Assembly (NCBI RefSeq): GCF_009937955.1
Contig: NZ_AP018439.1
Location: 1,116,001-1,180,000 of the forward strand
Reading direction: 5' to 3'
DNA from: Undibacterium sp. KW1
GTDB taxonomy: Bacteria > Pseudomonadota > Gammaproteobacteria > Burkholderiales > Burkholderiaceae_D
DNA: 64,000 nucleotides
Each line of letters opens with the position of its first letter. Positions within the stretch are counted from its first letter, which is position 1. The position numbers and the translations under genes are program-made. The notes below the pieces were generated by a model, which saw only the letters and a program-made list of their open reading frames with translations, was not told where the DNA came from and ran no database searches. Shown here in pieces: positions 51,755-60,695 of the stretch.

Positions 51755-53854
51755 TCACATTTTATACATGACTTGCAGATAAAAACTGCGTTTTGGCAGC
51801 GGTATGTCATTGGTAATGCTGCCGGGTGCAAAACTGGGTTCGCGCGCATCGACATTCAGCAGGTTGCGGATACTGCCGGATACTTCCCAGGCACCCGCAT
51901 TGGTACGCAGGCTAAGATCAATCAATTTGTAATCTGCCACTGGCGGGCGCAGATCGCCAACGGTGCGCTTGCGTCCTGCCACCCAGTTGAATTGCGGGCT
52001 CAATAACCAGTCTGGCGCAAATTGCCAGTCGGCGCGGGCAAAGACATGGTGGTGTGGCGCATAGCCGGCATCCTGATTGGTGACCTGATCGGTATTGATT
52101 TGATAGCTGTAGTTGCCGCTAACCCGCAACTGGCGGCTGGCTTGCCAGTTAAGTTCAGTTTCCATGCCATGTCCTTCCTGGCTATTGGTATTGGCGTAGG
52201 AGCTACCCGTGCCTTTGATTGCATTCGGCACGGTACGTATCAAGTTTTTCATCCTGAACTGGAAGACATTGAGTTTTGCCTGCAAATCATTGCGTGCCTG
52301 CCATATCAGGGCAGCTTCCAGCGTCTTGATACTCTCGGGTTGTATGGACGAGTTGCCGCGTTGTGCAGGATTATTGATGCTGTAAAGCTCGTTAAAAGAG
52401 GGCGCACGGAAAGCCTGTCCATACAGGAGCTTGGCAGTCAGGTTGTACGCCGCTTCCCATACCAGCGCTACACGTGGGTTGGTCGTGCTGCCTACATCAG
52501 AAAAATTATCATGCCGGATACCGGCAGTCAGATTCCAGTCCGGCGCGAATTGCCATTCATCCTGGGCATACACATAATCAATCTTGCGGCGGTGCGGCTC
52601 CAGAAATGTCAGCGCACCCGTGTAAGTTTGTACCGCACCCGCAGGTTGCGGCAACCCGGCAGGGGTGATCAGAAAATTCTTGAATTCATAGGTGTCGTAC
52701 ATGTTCAGGTCATCATGCCCGACACCAACACGTAAATGATGGTCACGCCAGCCTGAATACACGGCATAGGCAGACACACGCAATTGTCGCTCTGAGGTAT
52801 TGGGGGCACCTATGATCCCGTCAGGGAAATTACCAGTAGGGAACGTCACTCCTGGTGGATACAAGACCAGGGGCGAGGGCAGGCGTTGCAAGTATTGCGA
52901 ATAACTCATATTGAAGCCCAGACCCCAGTCTTGACCAATGTGATGATCGCTCCACGACAAGTCTGACGTGAGACGCTGGCTTTTTAATTTGCCGCTAGGG
53001 TCAAGTGCCGAAGAAGTCCCGGTTCCCGTGCCAATGTTATCGCGCAGGATGAAATTGCTGCGCCAGCGCCATTTCTCATAACTCAGGTCAAGATGGGCAT
53101 CAACTGCATCATGACCATTATTCAAGGGGCCAGGTGCCAGGCTGGCATGGGTGCCAAATACGCGGTCCAGGCCGGTTTGCGCATCGGCTGTGACGATTTC
53201 TGCACTGCCTGCGCTTTTGCCTATCCGAAAATAAGCGGCGACATCAACGCTGCCCAGTTTGCCGCCATGCTGTATCCAGACATCGCGAGTGGAAAATGAG
53301 CCGGTGTTAATACCAAATTCCGTGCCCTGTATTTCTGCAGCGGTTTTGGTGATGATATTGATGACACCGCTATAGGCATCAGCACCGTAAAGGGCGGAGC
53401 CCGGCCCCCGGATGATTTCTATGCGGGAGATATGCTGCAAGGGGTAACTGCCCCAAAGGCGCGACCTGTTCCCTGTCAGCAGCACGGTCATCGGTACGCC
53501 GTTTTGCAATACCAGGATTTGCGAATTGAGTTCATTGATAATGCCCCGTAATACATAGGCAGAAAAATTGTTGGCACCGATTTTTTCTGCATGCATGCCC
53601 GCTACGGTTTCCATGACCTGATCGAGATCAGTCGCACCCATGGCGCGAATATCGGCGGCCGTGATGACACTGGTAACGGCGGGTGCCAGCCGCAGCGACT
53701 TTTGGCTGCCCGTGGCGATACTGACGGTCAGTTTATCGCCATAGACGGCTTTGAGGTCGTCATCTTCTTCGGTATTGCCTGCAGCGGCATGTGCTGCCAG
53801 TGAAAAAGACAAAAGCAGGGCGCTCAGCATGGCTGTATGTGGTGGCAACTGCAT
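51755..53854 (-). CDS. TonB-dependent receptor (vitamin B12/siderophore type)
   Basis: Outer-membrane receptor of about 699 residues. Signal peptide (MLSALLLSFSLAAHAAAG), TonB box-like KLTVSIATGSQKS, plug (VTSVITAADIRAMGATDLDQVMETVAGM, ISRIEIIRGPGSALYGADAYSGVINIITK) and a beta barrel ending in FYLQVMYKM. The BtuB/FepA-like plug suggests uptake of a metal chelate. GGGAGG 4 bases before ATG 53854 supports this start; ATG 53875 has no ribosome site. A remnant matching its own C-terminus lies upstream at 54019-54096. Confidence 0.87.
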   Translation of the reverse strand: MQLPPHTAMLSALLLSFSLAAHAAAGNTEEDDDLKAVYGDKLTVSIATGSQKSLRLAPAVTSVITAADIRAMGATDLDQVMETVAGMHAEKIGANNFSAYVLRGIINELNSQILVLQNGVPMTVLLTGNRSRLWGSYPLQHISRIEIIRGPGSALYGADAYSGVINIITKTAAEIQGTEFGINTGSFSTRDVWIQHGGKLGSVDVAAYFRIGKSAGSAEIVTADAQTGLDRVFGTHASLAPGPLNNGHDAVDAHLDLSYEKWRWRSNFILRDNIGTGTGTSSALDPSGKLKSQRLTSDLSWSDHHIGQDWGLGFNMSYSQYLQRLPSPLVLYPPGVTFPTGNFPDGIIGAPNTSERQLRVSAYAVYSGWRDHHLRVGVGHDDLNMYDTYEFKNFLITPAGLPQPAGAVQTYTGALTFLEPHRRKIDYVYAQDEWQFAPDWNLTAGIRHDNFSDVGSTTNPRVALVWEAAYNLTAKLLYGQAFRAPSFNELYSINNPAQRGNSSIQPESIKTLEAALIWQARNDLQAKLNVFQFRMKNLIRTVPNAIKGTGSSYANTNSQEGHGMETELNWQASRQLRVSGNYSYQINTDQVTNQDAGYAPHHHVFARADWQFAPDWLLSPQFNWVAGRKRTVGDLRPPVADYKLIDLSLRTNAGAWEVSGSIRNLLNVDAREPSFAPGSITNDIPLPKRSFYLQVMYKM

Positions 53855-54018
53855 CATTCCTCCCGGAGCAGACATTGCTTGAATGCACTCATCATAAATC
53901 CGCCAGCGAAGGCTGTCACCGGTTTCTGCAGCAGCCTGCTGAATGTAGCAATGCTTAACAAGTCTGAAGACATGCTGTGTGGTGGGAATGCCGCATTCAC
54001 GCTGATCTTGAGGCGGGA

Positions 54019-54096
54019 TTATATTTTGTGCATGACTTGCAGATACACCGCTCTGGGTGCCATCGGCAGGTTATCAAGCCAGGCAAGCTTAAATCT
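54019..54096 (-). pseudogene. C-terminal remnant of a second TonB-dependent receptor
   Basis: On the minus strand 25 codons read ...DNLPMAPRAVYLQVMHKI followed by TAA, closely like the end of the neighbouring receptor (NDIPLPKRSFYLQVMYKM), and the DNA is nearly identical over the last 30 bases. A TAA at 54097-54099 closes the frame on the other side. It is what is left of a tandem receptor copy. The rest of the 53876-54215 gap shows no gene. Confidence 0.75.
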
Positions 54097-54215
54097 TTAA
54101 AAACAACGCCGTTTTACAACGGTGGCAAGAAATCGCGGAAATCCTGATGGTATGATGCACGTTTAATACCCTGCTTTTGTCAGTATTTGCTTTCTCATTT
54201 CTGGTTTGACAGATC

Positions 54216-54608
54216 ATGTTAATCACTATCTTTGTGGCTGCCAGTTTGCTGGTGCTGGCAGGAACTTACAGCCTGTGCGGCAACCTGTATCTGTTGTTTT
54301 CAGGCGAGCGCCCCGCGAATTGGCAAAAACACTTTTACCTCTGCTTGCTGGGCGGACTGTTGTTGGGTCTGGCATCGTGGCTGGGCACTTTCTGGATGCT
54401 GCTGCCTTATCCAAATATAGCGGGTGATGGCTGGTTTGCTGGCTTCCCCTATGTGGCGGTATATATCGATGACACTGCTTATCACTACCATTTTGGTTTC
54501 ACCAGGACCAGTGTGCTCGCCAATGGCTTGTTCTGGTTTCTGTTGCCCATGACGGGTCTGCATTTATATGCCAGGCACTGGCAACGTCAACAAAAGAAAA
54601 CTCGCTGA
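54216..54608 (+). CDS. Hypothetical small membrane protein
   Basis: I do not recognise the family. The 130-residue protein has three hydrophobic segments (about 2-26, 42-63, 100-117) and a Lys/Arg/Gln-rich C-terminal tail (HWQRQQKKTR), so an inner-membrane protein with a cytoplasmic tail is likely. A loop with YPNIAGDGWFAGFPYVAVYIDD sits between helices 2 and 3. It precedes the PhzF gene by 77 bases on the same strand. Confidence 0.65.
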   Translation: MLITIFVAASLLVLAGTYSLCGNLYLLFSGERPANWQKHFYLCLLGGLLLGLASWLGTFWMLLPYPNIAGDGWFAGFPYVAVYIDDTAYHYHFGFTRTSVLANGLFWFLLPMTGLHLYARHWQRQQKKTR

Positions 54609-54685
54609 GAATTTGCCTGGCGTCAAAGATTTTTTGCCTATACTGGTGAGATGGTTCTGAACCAGGGCTGACCAGGGAGCAAAAA

Positions 54686-55552
54686 ATGAAAAAACAAGTT
54701 TTCCCATTTACCATGGTGGATGTCTTTGCCAGGCAAACACTGGCAGGCAATGGTCTCAGTGTCTTCGTGCTGGAGCAAACCTTGTCTGCTTACATGATGC
54801 AGGCAATGACGCGCGAAATGCGCCAGTTCGAGAGTATCTTCCTGCAGAAGCTGGAAGGGCAACACAGATGGCGCACCCATATATTCACCATGGAAGAAGA
54901 GCTGGGCTTTGCTGGTCATCCCATCATCGGCGCGGCAGCATGCCTGCACCAACTTTACCAGCCGGACAGCAAGACAGCGGAATTTGAATTCGTCCTGAAT
55001 GAACGCAGTGTATTTGCCAGCAGCAAACAAGAGAGTGGCAATTTTTTTGCTGAAATGAATCAGGGCAAGGCCAGTTTTGGCGAACCCTTGAGCGCAAGTG
55101 TTGCTGAAAATTTCTTGAAAGCCCTAAACCTGCATGCGCATGACCAGGTAGCGGATTTGCCACTGCAAGTGGTATCGACAGGCCTGCCTTATCTGATCGT
55201 GCCTATACAACAGCACCTCGACAAAGCCCGTATCTGCCATGAAAAGTTTGAAGCGCTGCTGGCCAGCGTAGGTGCAAAATTTGTCTATGTGCTGGATGTG
55301 CAGCGCCGCGAAGGGCGTACCTGGGACAATGAAGGCAAGGTTGAAGATATCGCCACTGGTAGTGCGGTTGGCCCTGCCGGTGCCTATATGGTCAGGCACT
55401 TGCGTGCCCAGGCTGGTGATACGCAAATTTTTGCCCAGGGCGCCTATGTGCACAGACCCAGTGAATTGCATGTGAGCCTGAATGCCGAAGATGAAACTGT
55501 GCTGGTACATGGGCAAGTTTGTCTGGTTGCAAAGGGCGAGCTCTACGTCTAA
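54686..55552 (+). CDS. PhzF-family isomerase-like protein
   Basis: The 288-residue protein has the PhzF two-domain fold marks: FTMVDVFARQTLAGNGLSVF at the start, catalytic Glu in FESIFL (residue about 50), ELGFAGHPIIGAA and DIATGSAVGPAGAYM. PhzF proteins catalyse proton shifts on small acids; only a few make phenazines, and no phenazine genes lie here. GGGAG 6 bases before ATG 54686 supports the start. Confidence 0.87.
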   Translation: MKKQVFPFTMVDVFARQTLAGNGLSVFVLEQTLSAYMMQAMTREMRQFESIFLQKLEGQHRWRTHIFTMEEELGFAGHPIIGAAACLHQLYQPDSKTAEFEFVLNERSVFASSKQESGNFFAEMNQGKASFGEPLSASVAENFLKALNLHAHDQVADLPLQVVSTGLPYLIVPIQQHLDKARICHEKFEALLASVGAKFVYVLDVQRREGRTWDNEGKVEDIATGSAVGPAGAYMVRHLRAQAGDTQIFAQGAYVHRPSELHVSLNAEDETVLVHGQVCLVAKGELYV

Positions 55553-55819
55553 AACCCTGAAGCATGAGTCAAGCATCAGTGGATCCGTCTTGTTCAGGTG
55601 GGTCATAGGGCAGGCATCCATCAATGAATTGCAATAATGGAATCATGATTTTTGCTTCTTGAAACTATGGCCGCCTGATATTGACATGCCAGATGCTGCT
55701 TTTCTTCAGACTTGCCTTATTGGCCCCTGCATGGTTCAGGCGTCACATTTTTGTGCTGACCATAGCTCTTGCAAGCCCTCGCGGCAATCTTTGCACACGA
55801 AATCTTTTGGATTTAACAA
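55553..55819. other. Intergenic region, no gene seen
   Basis: First half of the 547-base gap before the large TonB receptor. I see no convincing gene, RNA or terminator; the regulatory elements lie in the second half. Confidence 0.4.
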
Positions 55820-55834
55820 GTAGTTCAATTACAT
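55820..55834. promoter_or_regulatory. Maltose-locus operator copy 1
   Basis: GTAGTTCAATTACAT, a 15-bp motif with near dyad symmetry, 266 bases before the TonB receptor ATG. The same motif occurs at 55838 and 62137. Confidence 0.6.
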
Positions 55835-55837
55835 AAA

Positions 55838-55852
55838 GTAGTCTAACTACAT
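55838..55852. promoter_or_regulatory. Maltose-locus operator copy 2
   Basis: GTAGTCTAACTACAT, 18 bases after copy 1, so the two sites lie on nearly the same face of the helix. Confidence 0.6.
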
Positions 55853-55968
55853 TGCTCTCTTGCCCCCTTGTGGGGCGTACACAACACATTTCAGTGCATA
55901 GAGGTGGCCTTGCTATAGAGGTCTTATCTGGTGCACGTATTTTGTTTGTAGTTTTTTGTAGTCTTCGT

Positions 55969-55996
55969 TTGACATTGAATCTAGTTTTAGTACAAA
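55969..55996 (+). promoter_or_regulatory. Candidate promoter of the large TonB receptor
   Basis: TTGACA (55969-55974), 16-base spacer, TACAAA (55991-55996), about 100 bases before the start codon and downstream of the two operator copies. Confidence 0.4.
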
Positions 55997-56099
55997 ATTC
56001 ATCTCGGAACGTTGGGTTCTGATTGCCGGGCTGGAATGTTGGGTTTCTGTCCGGTGACTCAAAGAGTGCAAGTCATATAAAAGTGTGAGGGGACATTAC

Positions 56100-58898
56100 A
56101 TGAAACAAGCTACGCAAAAGCGTCGGCAGGGCGAAGCTCTGCACCGTTTTTCTTTTAAGTTGAGTCCAGTCGCCGCTGGATGTGCCGTATTGATCTTTGG
56201 CATGACCGACATCGCTGCAGCGCAAGAAGCAACTGGTACTACCGTGGTCGTGACAGGCATCCGCAAGGGCATAGAAGAAGCCATCTCGATCAAGAAAAAT
56301 TCCAATTCCATCGTCGAGGCCATTTCAGCGGAAGACATAGGTAAATTGCCTGATGCCAGCGTGGCCGAATCGATTGCCCGTTTGCCGGGTGTGACCGCGC
56401 AGCGCAGCCGTTCATCAGGTAAGGCGGCAGATGTCAGCGTGCGTGGCTTGTCGCCAAGTTTTAATGGTTCCTTGTTGAATGGCCGTGAACAGGCTTCTAC
56501 AGGTAATGCCCGCAGCCCGGAGTTTGATCTGTTCCCGGCTGAGCTCATGGGTTCCGTATTGATCTACAAAACGCCAGACGCAGCACTGGTTGGTCAGGGT
56601 CTGGCAGCGACGATCGATCTGAATACACTCAAGCCACTGGATTTTGGCAAGCGTGTACTGGCAGCCAGCTATCGCAAACAACGCACGGGCGTAAAATCAG
56701 GCTCCGAAGAGGGTACAGGCGACCGCGCATCTTTCTCTTATGTAGATCAGTTTGCGAACCGTACTCTGGGCGTGTCTTTGGGCTTGACCAAGTTCAAGGA
56801 AGATGGCGGCGGCCAGCAAAAGTTTGATTCCTGGGGCGGGTTTGCGCCGACTGTCGATTATAACGGTGCCAAAGTTGTGGCTCCGGGTGGTTTCAAGTCT
56901 GACACGGAAGTCAGTAAGAGTAACCGTGACGGCGCTTCCCTGACTCTGCAATACAAGCCAAATAAAAACTTCAAATCTACGGTTGATGTATTTTATTCTG
57001 CCGGCTCTACCAGCCTGAAGAAAACCGGTCTGGAAGGTGCAATTGCCGGTTCAGCCGGTGGCTATGATCCAGACGGCGTGCTCAGTAATGCAACCATCGT
57101 CAATGGTGTTGCCACCACCGGTACTTTCAGTAACTATAAAGGCGTAGTTCGCAATCATAAAGAAAGCGCTGACGATAAACTGACGTCGATAGGCTGGAAC
57201 AGTGAAATGAAACTCGACGAGTGGACGGCAGTAGCTGATCTGTCTTATTCAAAGGCCGTCAAGCATAGCAAACGCTACGAAACCACGGCAGGTCAGCCGG
57301 GTGACGTAACGCCACTGGGCTCGATTTCTTATACCGGTTTTAATGGTGGTAATTTTTCTGATGTGAAGTACTCCACCAGCCTGAATTATTCCGACCGCAA
57401 TGTCTCCAGATTGACAGACGTCGATGGCTGGGGTGGTGGTCCAAATACGCCGCAAGCCGGGTATGTTGCTTTGCCAGATATTAATGACAAGGTCAACAGC
57501 ATACGTCTGAGTGCTAAACGCGACCTGAATTTTGGTCCAGTGGTAGCGGCACAGTTTGGCCTTAACTATACTGAGCGCGATAAAGCCCGTACTGGCCAGG
57601 AAGGCCGTCTGGTCGTTAAAGGCGGTGGTGGCTATGCTTCTGCAGCGGTACCAGGCAGTGCAGTGGCAACTGCGGGCACGGTTGGTTTGCCAGTAGTCTC
57701 GTTTGATCCTGATGGCTCTTTGGGCTCGATTTATGAGCTGGCGCGCTGGGTTGATGCATCCGTGCTCGCAAAAGACTGGACCGTCAATGAAAAAGTAACG
57801 ACCGCCTACGCAATGGGTGATCTGGATGGTCAGGTAATGGGTTTGAATTACCGTGGTAACTTTGGTGGTCAGTTCATCCACACTAACCAGCGTTCGACCG
57901 GTAACCAGGTTGATCTGGCCAAGTGCACAGGCATCACTGTAGATACTTGCCCATTCAAGACTGCCTTTGGTGGCAAGTCTTATTCTGATTTTCTGCCTAG
58001 CCTGAACGTCTCTTTTGATCTGGGTAAAGAGCAGTTCTTGCGGGTAGGTCTGGCAAAAGTTTTGTCACGCGCAAACATGGATGATTTGCGTGCCAGCCAG
58101 GAATTTGGCGTCAAGACTGGCGGCGCTTTTCCTATCCTCACTGGCAGCGGTGGTAATGCTGAGCTCAAGCCTTTCAGTGCCAAGGCTTTTGATTTGTCGT
58201 ATGAAAAATATTTCGGCAAGAAGGGTTATTTCAGCGTTGCCGGTTTCTATAAGCAGCTCGATACTTATATCTATCGTGCACCACGTACTTTCGACTTTAA
58301 GCCTTTTGTCAGTGCAACCACCCCTTTGCCTCTGAGTGGCCCATATCAAGGTTCTACCGTCGGTTTGCTGACGACGCCACAAAATGGTGAGGGCGGTAAT
58401 ATTCATGGCTTTGAAGTTGCCCTGAATATTCCATTCTCCATGATCACTCCTGTGTTGGATGGTTTTGGTGTCATGGTGAATCACTCTGATACCTCAAGCC
58501 AGATCACGCTGCCAGCGTTTGGTTTCGGCACTTCAAATATCAGTGCGCAAAATATTCCTTTGCCAGGCCTCTCCAAGCGTGTCAGCAATCTGCGTTTGTA
58601 CTATGAAAAAAATGGCTTCCAGATCGCTGTTGCAGGTCGCAAACGTTCTGATTTCCTGGGGCAGATCAGCGACTTCCAGGACAATCAGCAATTGACTTTC
58701 ATCAAGGGTGAAACTATCGTTGATTTCCAGGTATCGTATGAATTCCAGACGGGTTACCTGAAAGGTTTATCATTGCTGGCGCAAGCGAATAACTGGAACA
58801 ATGCACCGTTCCAGCAATATGATACTGATCCAAACAAGATCACGGACAAGACCGTGTATGGCAGGACTTATCTATTCGGCCTGAACTACAAGTTCTAA
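56100..58898 (+). CDS. TonB-dependent receptor, Caulobacter/Xanthomonas sugar type
   Basis: Outer-membrane receptor of 932 residues, in the size range of the TonB-Xanth-Caul (TIGR01782) group that includes the maltodextrin receptor MalA. Signal peptide about 1-41 (ending AAAQ), TonB box-like TTVVVTGIRKGIEEAISIKKNSNSIVEAISAEDIGKLPDASVAESI (in part), plug with LPGVTAQRSR and VSVRGLSP, and a barrel ending in GRTYLFGLNYKF with the terminal Phe. GAGGGG 7 bases before ATG 56100 sets the start. The halogenase-like, sugar MFS and alpha-amylase genes downstream point to maltodextrins as cargo. Confidence 0.9.
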   Translation: MKQATQKRRQGEALHRFSFKLSPVAAGCAVLIFGMTDIAAAQEATGTTVVVTGIRKGIEEAISIKKNSNSIVEAISAEDIGKLPDASVAESIARLPGVTAQRSRSSGKAADVSVRGLSPSFNGSLLNGREQASTGNARSPEFDLFPAELMGSVLIYKTPDAALVGQGLAATIDLNTLKPLDFGKRVLAASYRKQRTGVKSGSEEGTGDRASFSYVDQFANRTLGVSLGLTKFKEDGGGQQKFDSWGGFAPTVDYNGAKVVAPGGFKSDTEVSKSNRDGASLTLQYKPNKNFKSTVDVFYSAGSTSLKKTGLEGAIAGSAGGYDPDGVLSNATIVNGVATTGTFSNYKGVVRNHKESADDKLTSIGWNSEMKLDEWTAVADLSYSKAVKHSKRYETTAGQPGDVTPLGSISYTGFNGGNFSDVKYSTSLNYSDRNVSRLTDVDGWGGGPNTPQAGYVALPDINDKVNSIRLSAKRDLNFGPVVAAQFGLNYTERDKARTGQEGRLVVKGGGGYASAAVPGSAVATAGTVGLPVVSFDPDGSLGSIYELARWVDASVLAKDWTVNEKVTTAYAMGDLDGQVMGLNYRGNFGGQFIHTNQRSTGNQVDLAKCTGITVDTCPFKTAFGGKSYSDFLPSLNVSFDLGKEQFLRVGLAKVLSRANMDDLRASQEFGVKTGGAFPILTGSGGNAELKPFSAKAFDLSYEKYFGKKGYFSVAGFYKQLDTYIYRAPRTFDFKPFVSATTPLPLSGPYQGSTVGLLTTPQNGEGGNIHGFEVALNIPFSMITPVLDGFGVMVNHSDTSSQITLPAFGFGTSNISAQNIPLPGLSKRVSNLRLYYEKNGFQIAVAGRKRSDFLGQISDFQDNQQLTFIKGETIVDFQVSYEFQTGYLKGLSLLAQANNWNNAPFQQYDTDPNKITDKTVYGRTYLFGLNYKF

Positions 58899-58920
58899 GA
58901 ACCAGTTTGCGATGTTACTG

Positions 58921-59017
58921 CGCGAGCGTGATCGGGGCTCATGTGCGGCTCAAAATGCTCATGTACTAAAGTACATTCCGCTTTTTGCGCTGCTCTTCAC
59001 CCCGCTGACGCTCGCTA
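58921..59017. repeat. Long imperfect hairpin element (about 94 nt)
   Basis: Two arms of about 45 bases around a TAAA centre: GCGAGCGT...ATGTAC on the left, GTACAT...ACGCTCGC on the right, with GCGAGCGTnAnCGGGG conserved at the outer ends. It starts about 22 bases after the receptor stop. It resembles palindromic intergenic repeats seen in Oxalobacteraceae and may form an RNA hairpin in the operon message. Confidence 0.55.
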
Positions 59018-59051
59018 CAGATCGTAAACAGGTTCTGATCTGGATTGTAAG

Positions 59052-59091
59052 CAGCCCCTGTCAGCGTCAGCTCACAGGGGCTGTTTTTTTT
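59052..59091 (+). terminator. Terminator/attenuator before the second halogenase gene
   Basis: Stem CAGCCCCTGT (59052-59061) / ACAGGGGCTG (59074-59083) followed by eight T, ending only 14 bases before the next start codon. It would cut or reduce read-through from the TonB receptor into the halogenase-like gene. Confidence 0.8.
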
Positions 59092-59105
59092 GGGGTGAAG
59101 ACAAA

Positions 59106-60614
59106 ATGCAAAATACAATTATAAAAAACGTGGTGATTGTAGGCGGTGGTACTGCCGGCTGGATGACCGCAACGGCGCTGGCAACTGTCTTGCAGGGGCA
59201 ATATCAGATACGCGTAGTAGAGTCGGATGAAATTGGTATTGTCGGTGTCGGCGAAGCCACCATACCGATGATACAAAGATTCAACCAGGTGGTCGGTATC
59301 GATGAAAATGAATTCCTGCGCGAGACCCAGGGTACGTTTAAGCTGGCGATAGAATTTGTCAACTGGGGCAAGCAGGGTGATCGTTACATGCATGGCTTTG
59401 GCACGATAGGCCAGGATCTTGGCAGTGTGCGTTTTGATCAGTACTGGCAAAAAATGCGCAAGCTGGGTAAGGCCGATGAACTGGCTGCTTATTCGATTAC
59501 CCGCATGATGGGCAAGGCAAATAAATTCATGCCCGCCCGTTACGATGTGCCTAATTCACCACTGAACCAGATTGCGCACGCCTATCATTTTGATGCCAGT
59601 CTGTATGCGCGTTACCTGCGAAAAATCGCCGAGTCGCGCGGTGTCGTGCGAACCGAAGGCAAGATAGTTTCGGTCAGTCAGCGCGAAGCTGATGGCTTTG
59701 TCGATGCCATCGTTCTGGAAAGTGGTGAACGCATAGACGGTGATTTATTCATCGATTGTTCCGGCTTCCGTGGCTTGCTGATAGAGCAGACCTTGCACAC
59801 CGGTTATGAAGACTGGTCACAGTGGTTGCCCTGCGACAGGGCGCAGGCCGTGCCTTGTGAATCTGCGCCAGAATTATTGCCCTATACCCGCGCCACCGCG
59901 CACCGCGCTGGCTGGCAGTGGCGCATCCCGCTGCAGCATCGCATAGGTAATGGCCATGTGTATTGCAGCCAGTATGTCAGTGATGATGAAGCTGCTTCCG
60001 TGTTGTTGTCCAATCTTGATGGCAAGCCACTGGCTGATCCGCGTGTCATCAAGTTCAAGACTGGCATGCGCAATAAAACCTGGAACAAGAATGTGGTAGC
60101 GATAGGCTTGTCCAGTGGCTTTCTCGAGCCGCTGGAATCAACCAGTATCCATCTCATACAATCGGCCATTGCACGGCTGATTGACTTCTTCCCTGACCGT
60201 AGTTTCAATGCTGTCGATATTGCTGAATACAATCGCCAGTCGCGCTTTGAATATGAGCGTATCCGTGACTTCGTGATCCTGCATTACAAGCTTAATCAGC
60301 GCGATGATTCTGACTTCTGGAAAGCCTGCGCAGCCATGCCTGTGCCGGATAGTCTGCAGCATAAAATAGACCTGTTCCGCGCCAGCGGCCGCTTGCTGCG
60401 CGTTGATAATGAATTGTTTGCCGAGGTTGGCTGGTTGCAGGTTTTTGAAGGCCAAAATTTAGTTCCTGAAAGCCTCAATCCTCTGGTAAATTTGCAGACC
60501 GAAGCGGACACCATGGAATATCTCGATAGTGTGCGTGAGGTAGTGCAGAAATGCGTGGCCATCATGCCAGGACATGCTGCCTATATTGCCCAGCATTGCA
60601 AGGCCAGAAGCTGA
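59106..60614 (+). CDS. Tryptophan-halogenase-family flavoprotein with intact WxWxIP
   Basis: FAD-dependent protein of 502 residues. GGGTAGWMTA, GIVGVGEATIP, K79 in GTFKLAIEF (same number as the catalytic Lys of PrnA), WQWRIP near 271 and E344 in LEPLESTS are all present, so the halogenation machinery looks complete. True tryptophan halogenases act on free tryptophan; genes like this one beside sugar TonB receptors act on unknown compounds (indole-like in the few studied). GGGGTG lies before the ATG at 59106. It shares the locus with the maltodextrin-type receptor and is not close in sequence to the halogenase at 35.8 kb beyond family level. Confidence 0.87.
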   Translation: MQNTIIKNVVIVGGGTAGWMTATALATVLQGQYQIRVVESDEIGIVGVGEATIPMIQRFNQVVGIDENEFLRETQGTFKLAIEFVNWGKQGDRYMHGFGTIGQDLGSVRFDQYWQKMRKLGKADELAAYSITRMMGKANKFMPARYDVPNSPLNQIAHAYHFDASLYARYLRKIAESRGVVRTEGKIVSVSQREADGFVDAIVLESGERIDGDLFIDCSGFRGLLIEQTLHTGYEDWSQWLPCDRAQAVPCESAPELLPYTRATAHRAGWQWRIPLQHRIGNGHVYCSQYVSDDEAASVLLSNLDGKPLADPRVIKFKTGMRNKTWNKNVVAIGLSSGFLEPLESTSIHLIQSAIARLIDFFPDRSFNAVDIAEYNRQSRFEYERIRDFVILHYKLNQRDDSDFWKACAAMPVPDSLQHKIDLFRASGRLLRVDNELFAEVGWLQVFEGQNLVPESLNPLVNLQTEADTMEYLDSVREVVQKCVAIMPGHAAYIAQHCKARS

Positions 60615-60695
60615 GGCAGTACTGAGTGGGGGAGGCGCCACTGTCATTTTTTACTGGTGGTGCATAGAAAAAAAACTAAAAACAAAGTTGAAATT

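Noticed and set aside
54686..55552. Phenazine biosynthesis locus
   Set aside because: A PhzF-family gene alone is common in bacteria; no other phz genes are in the window.
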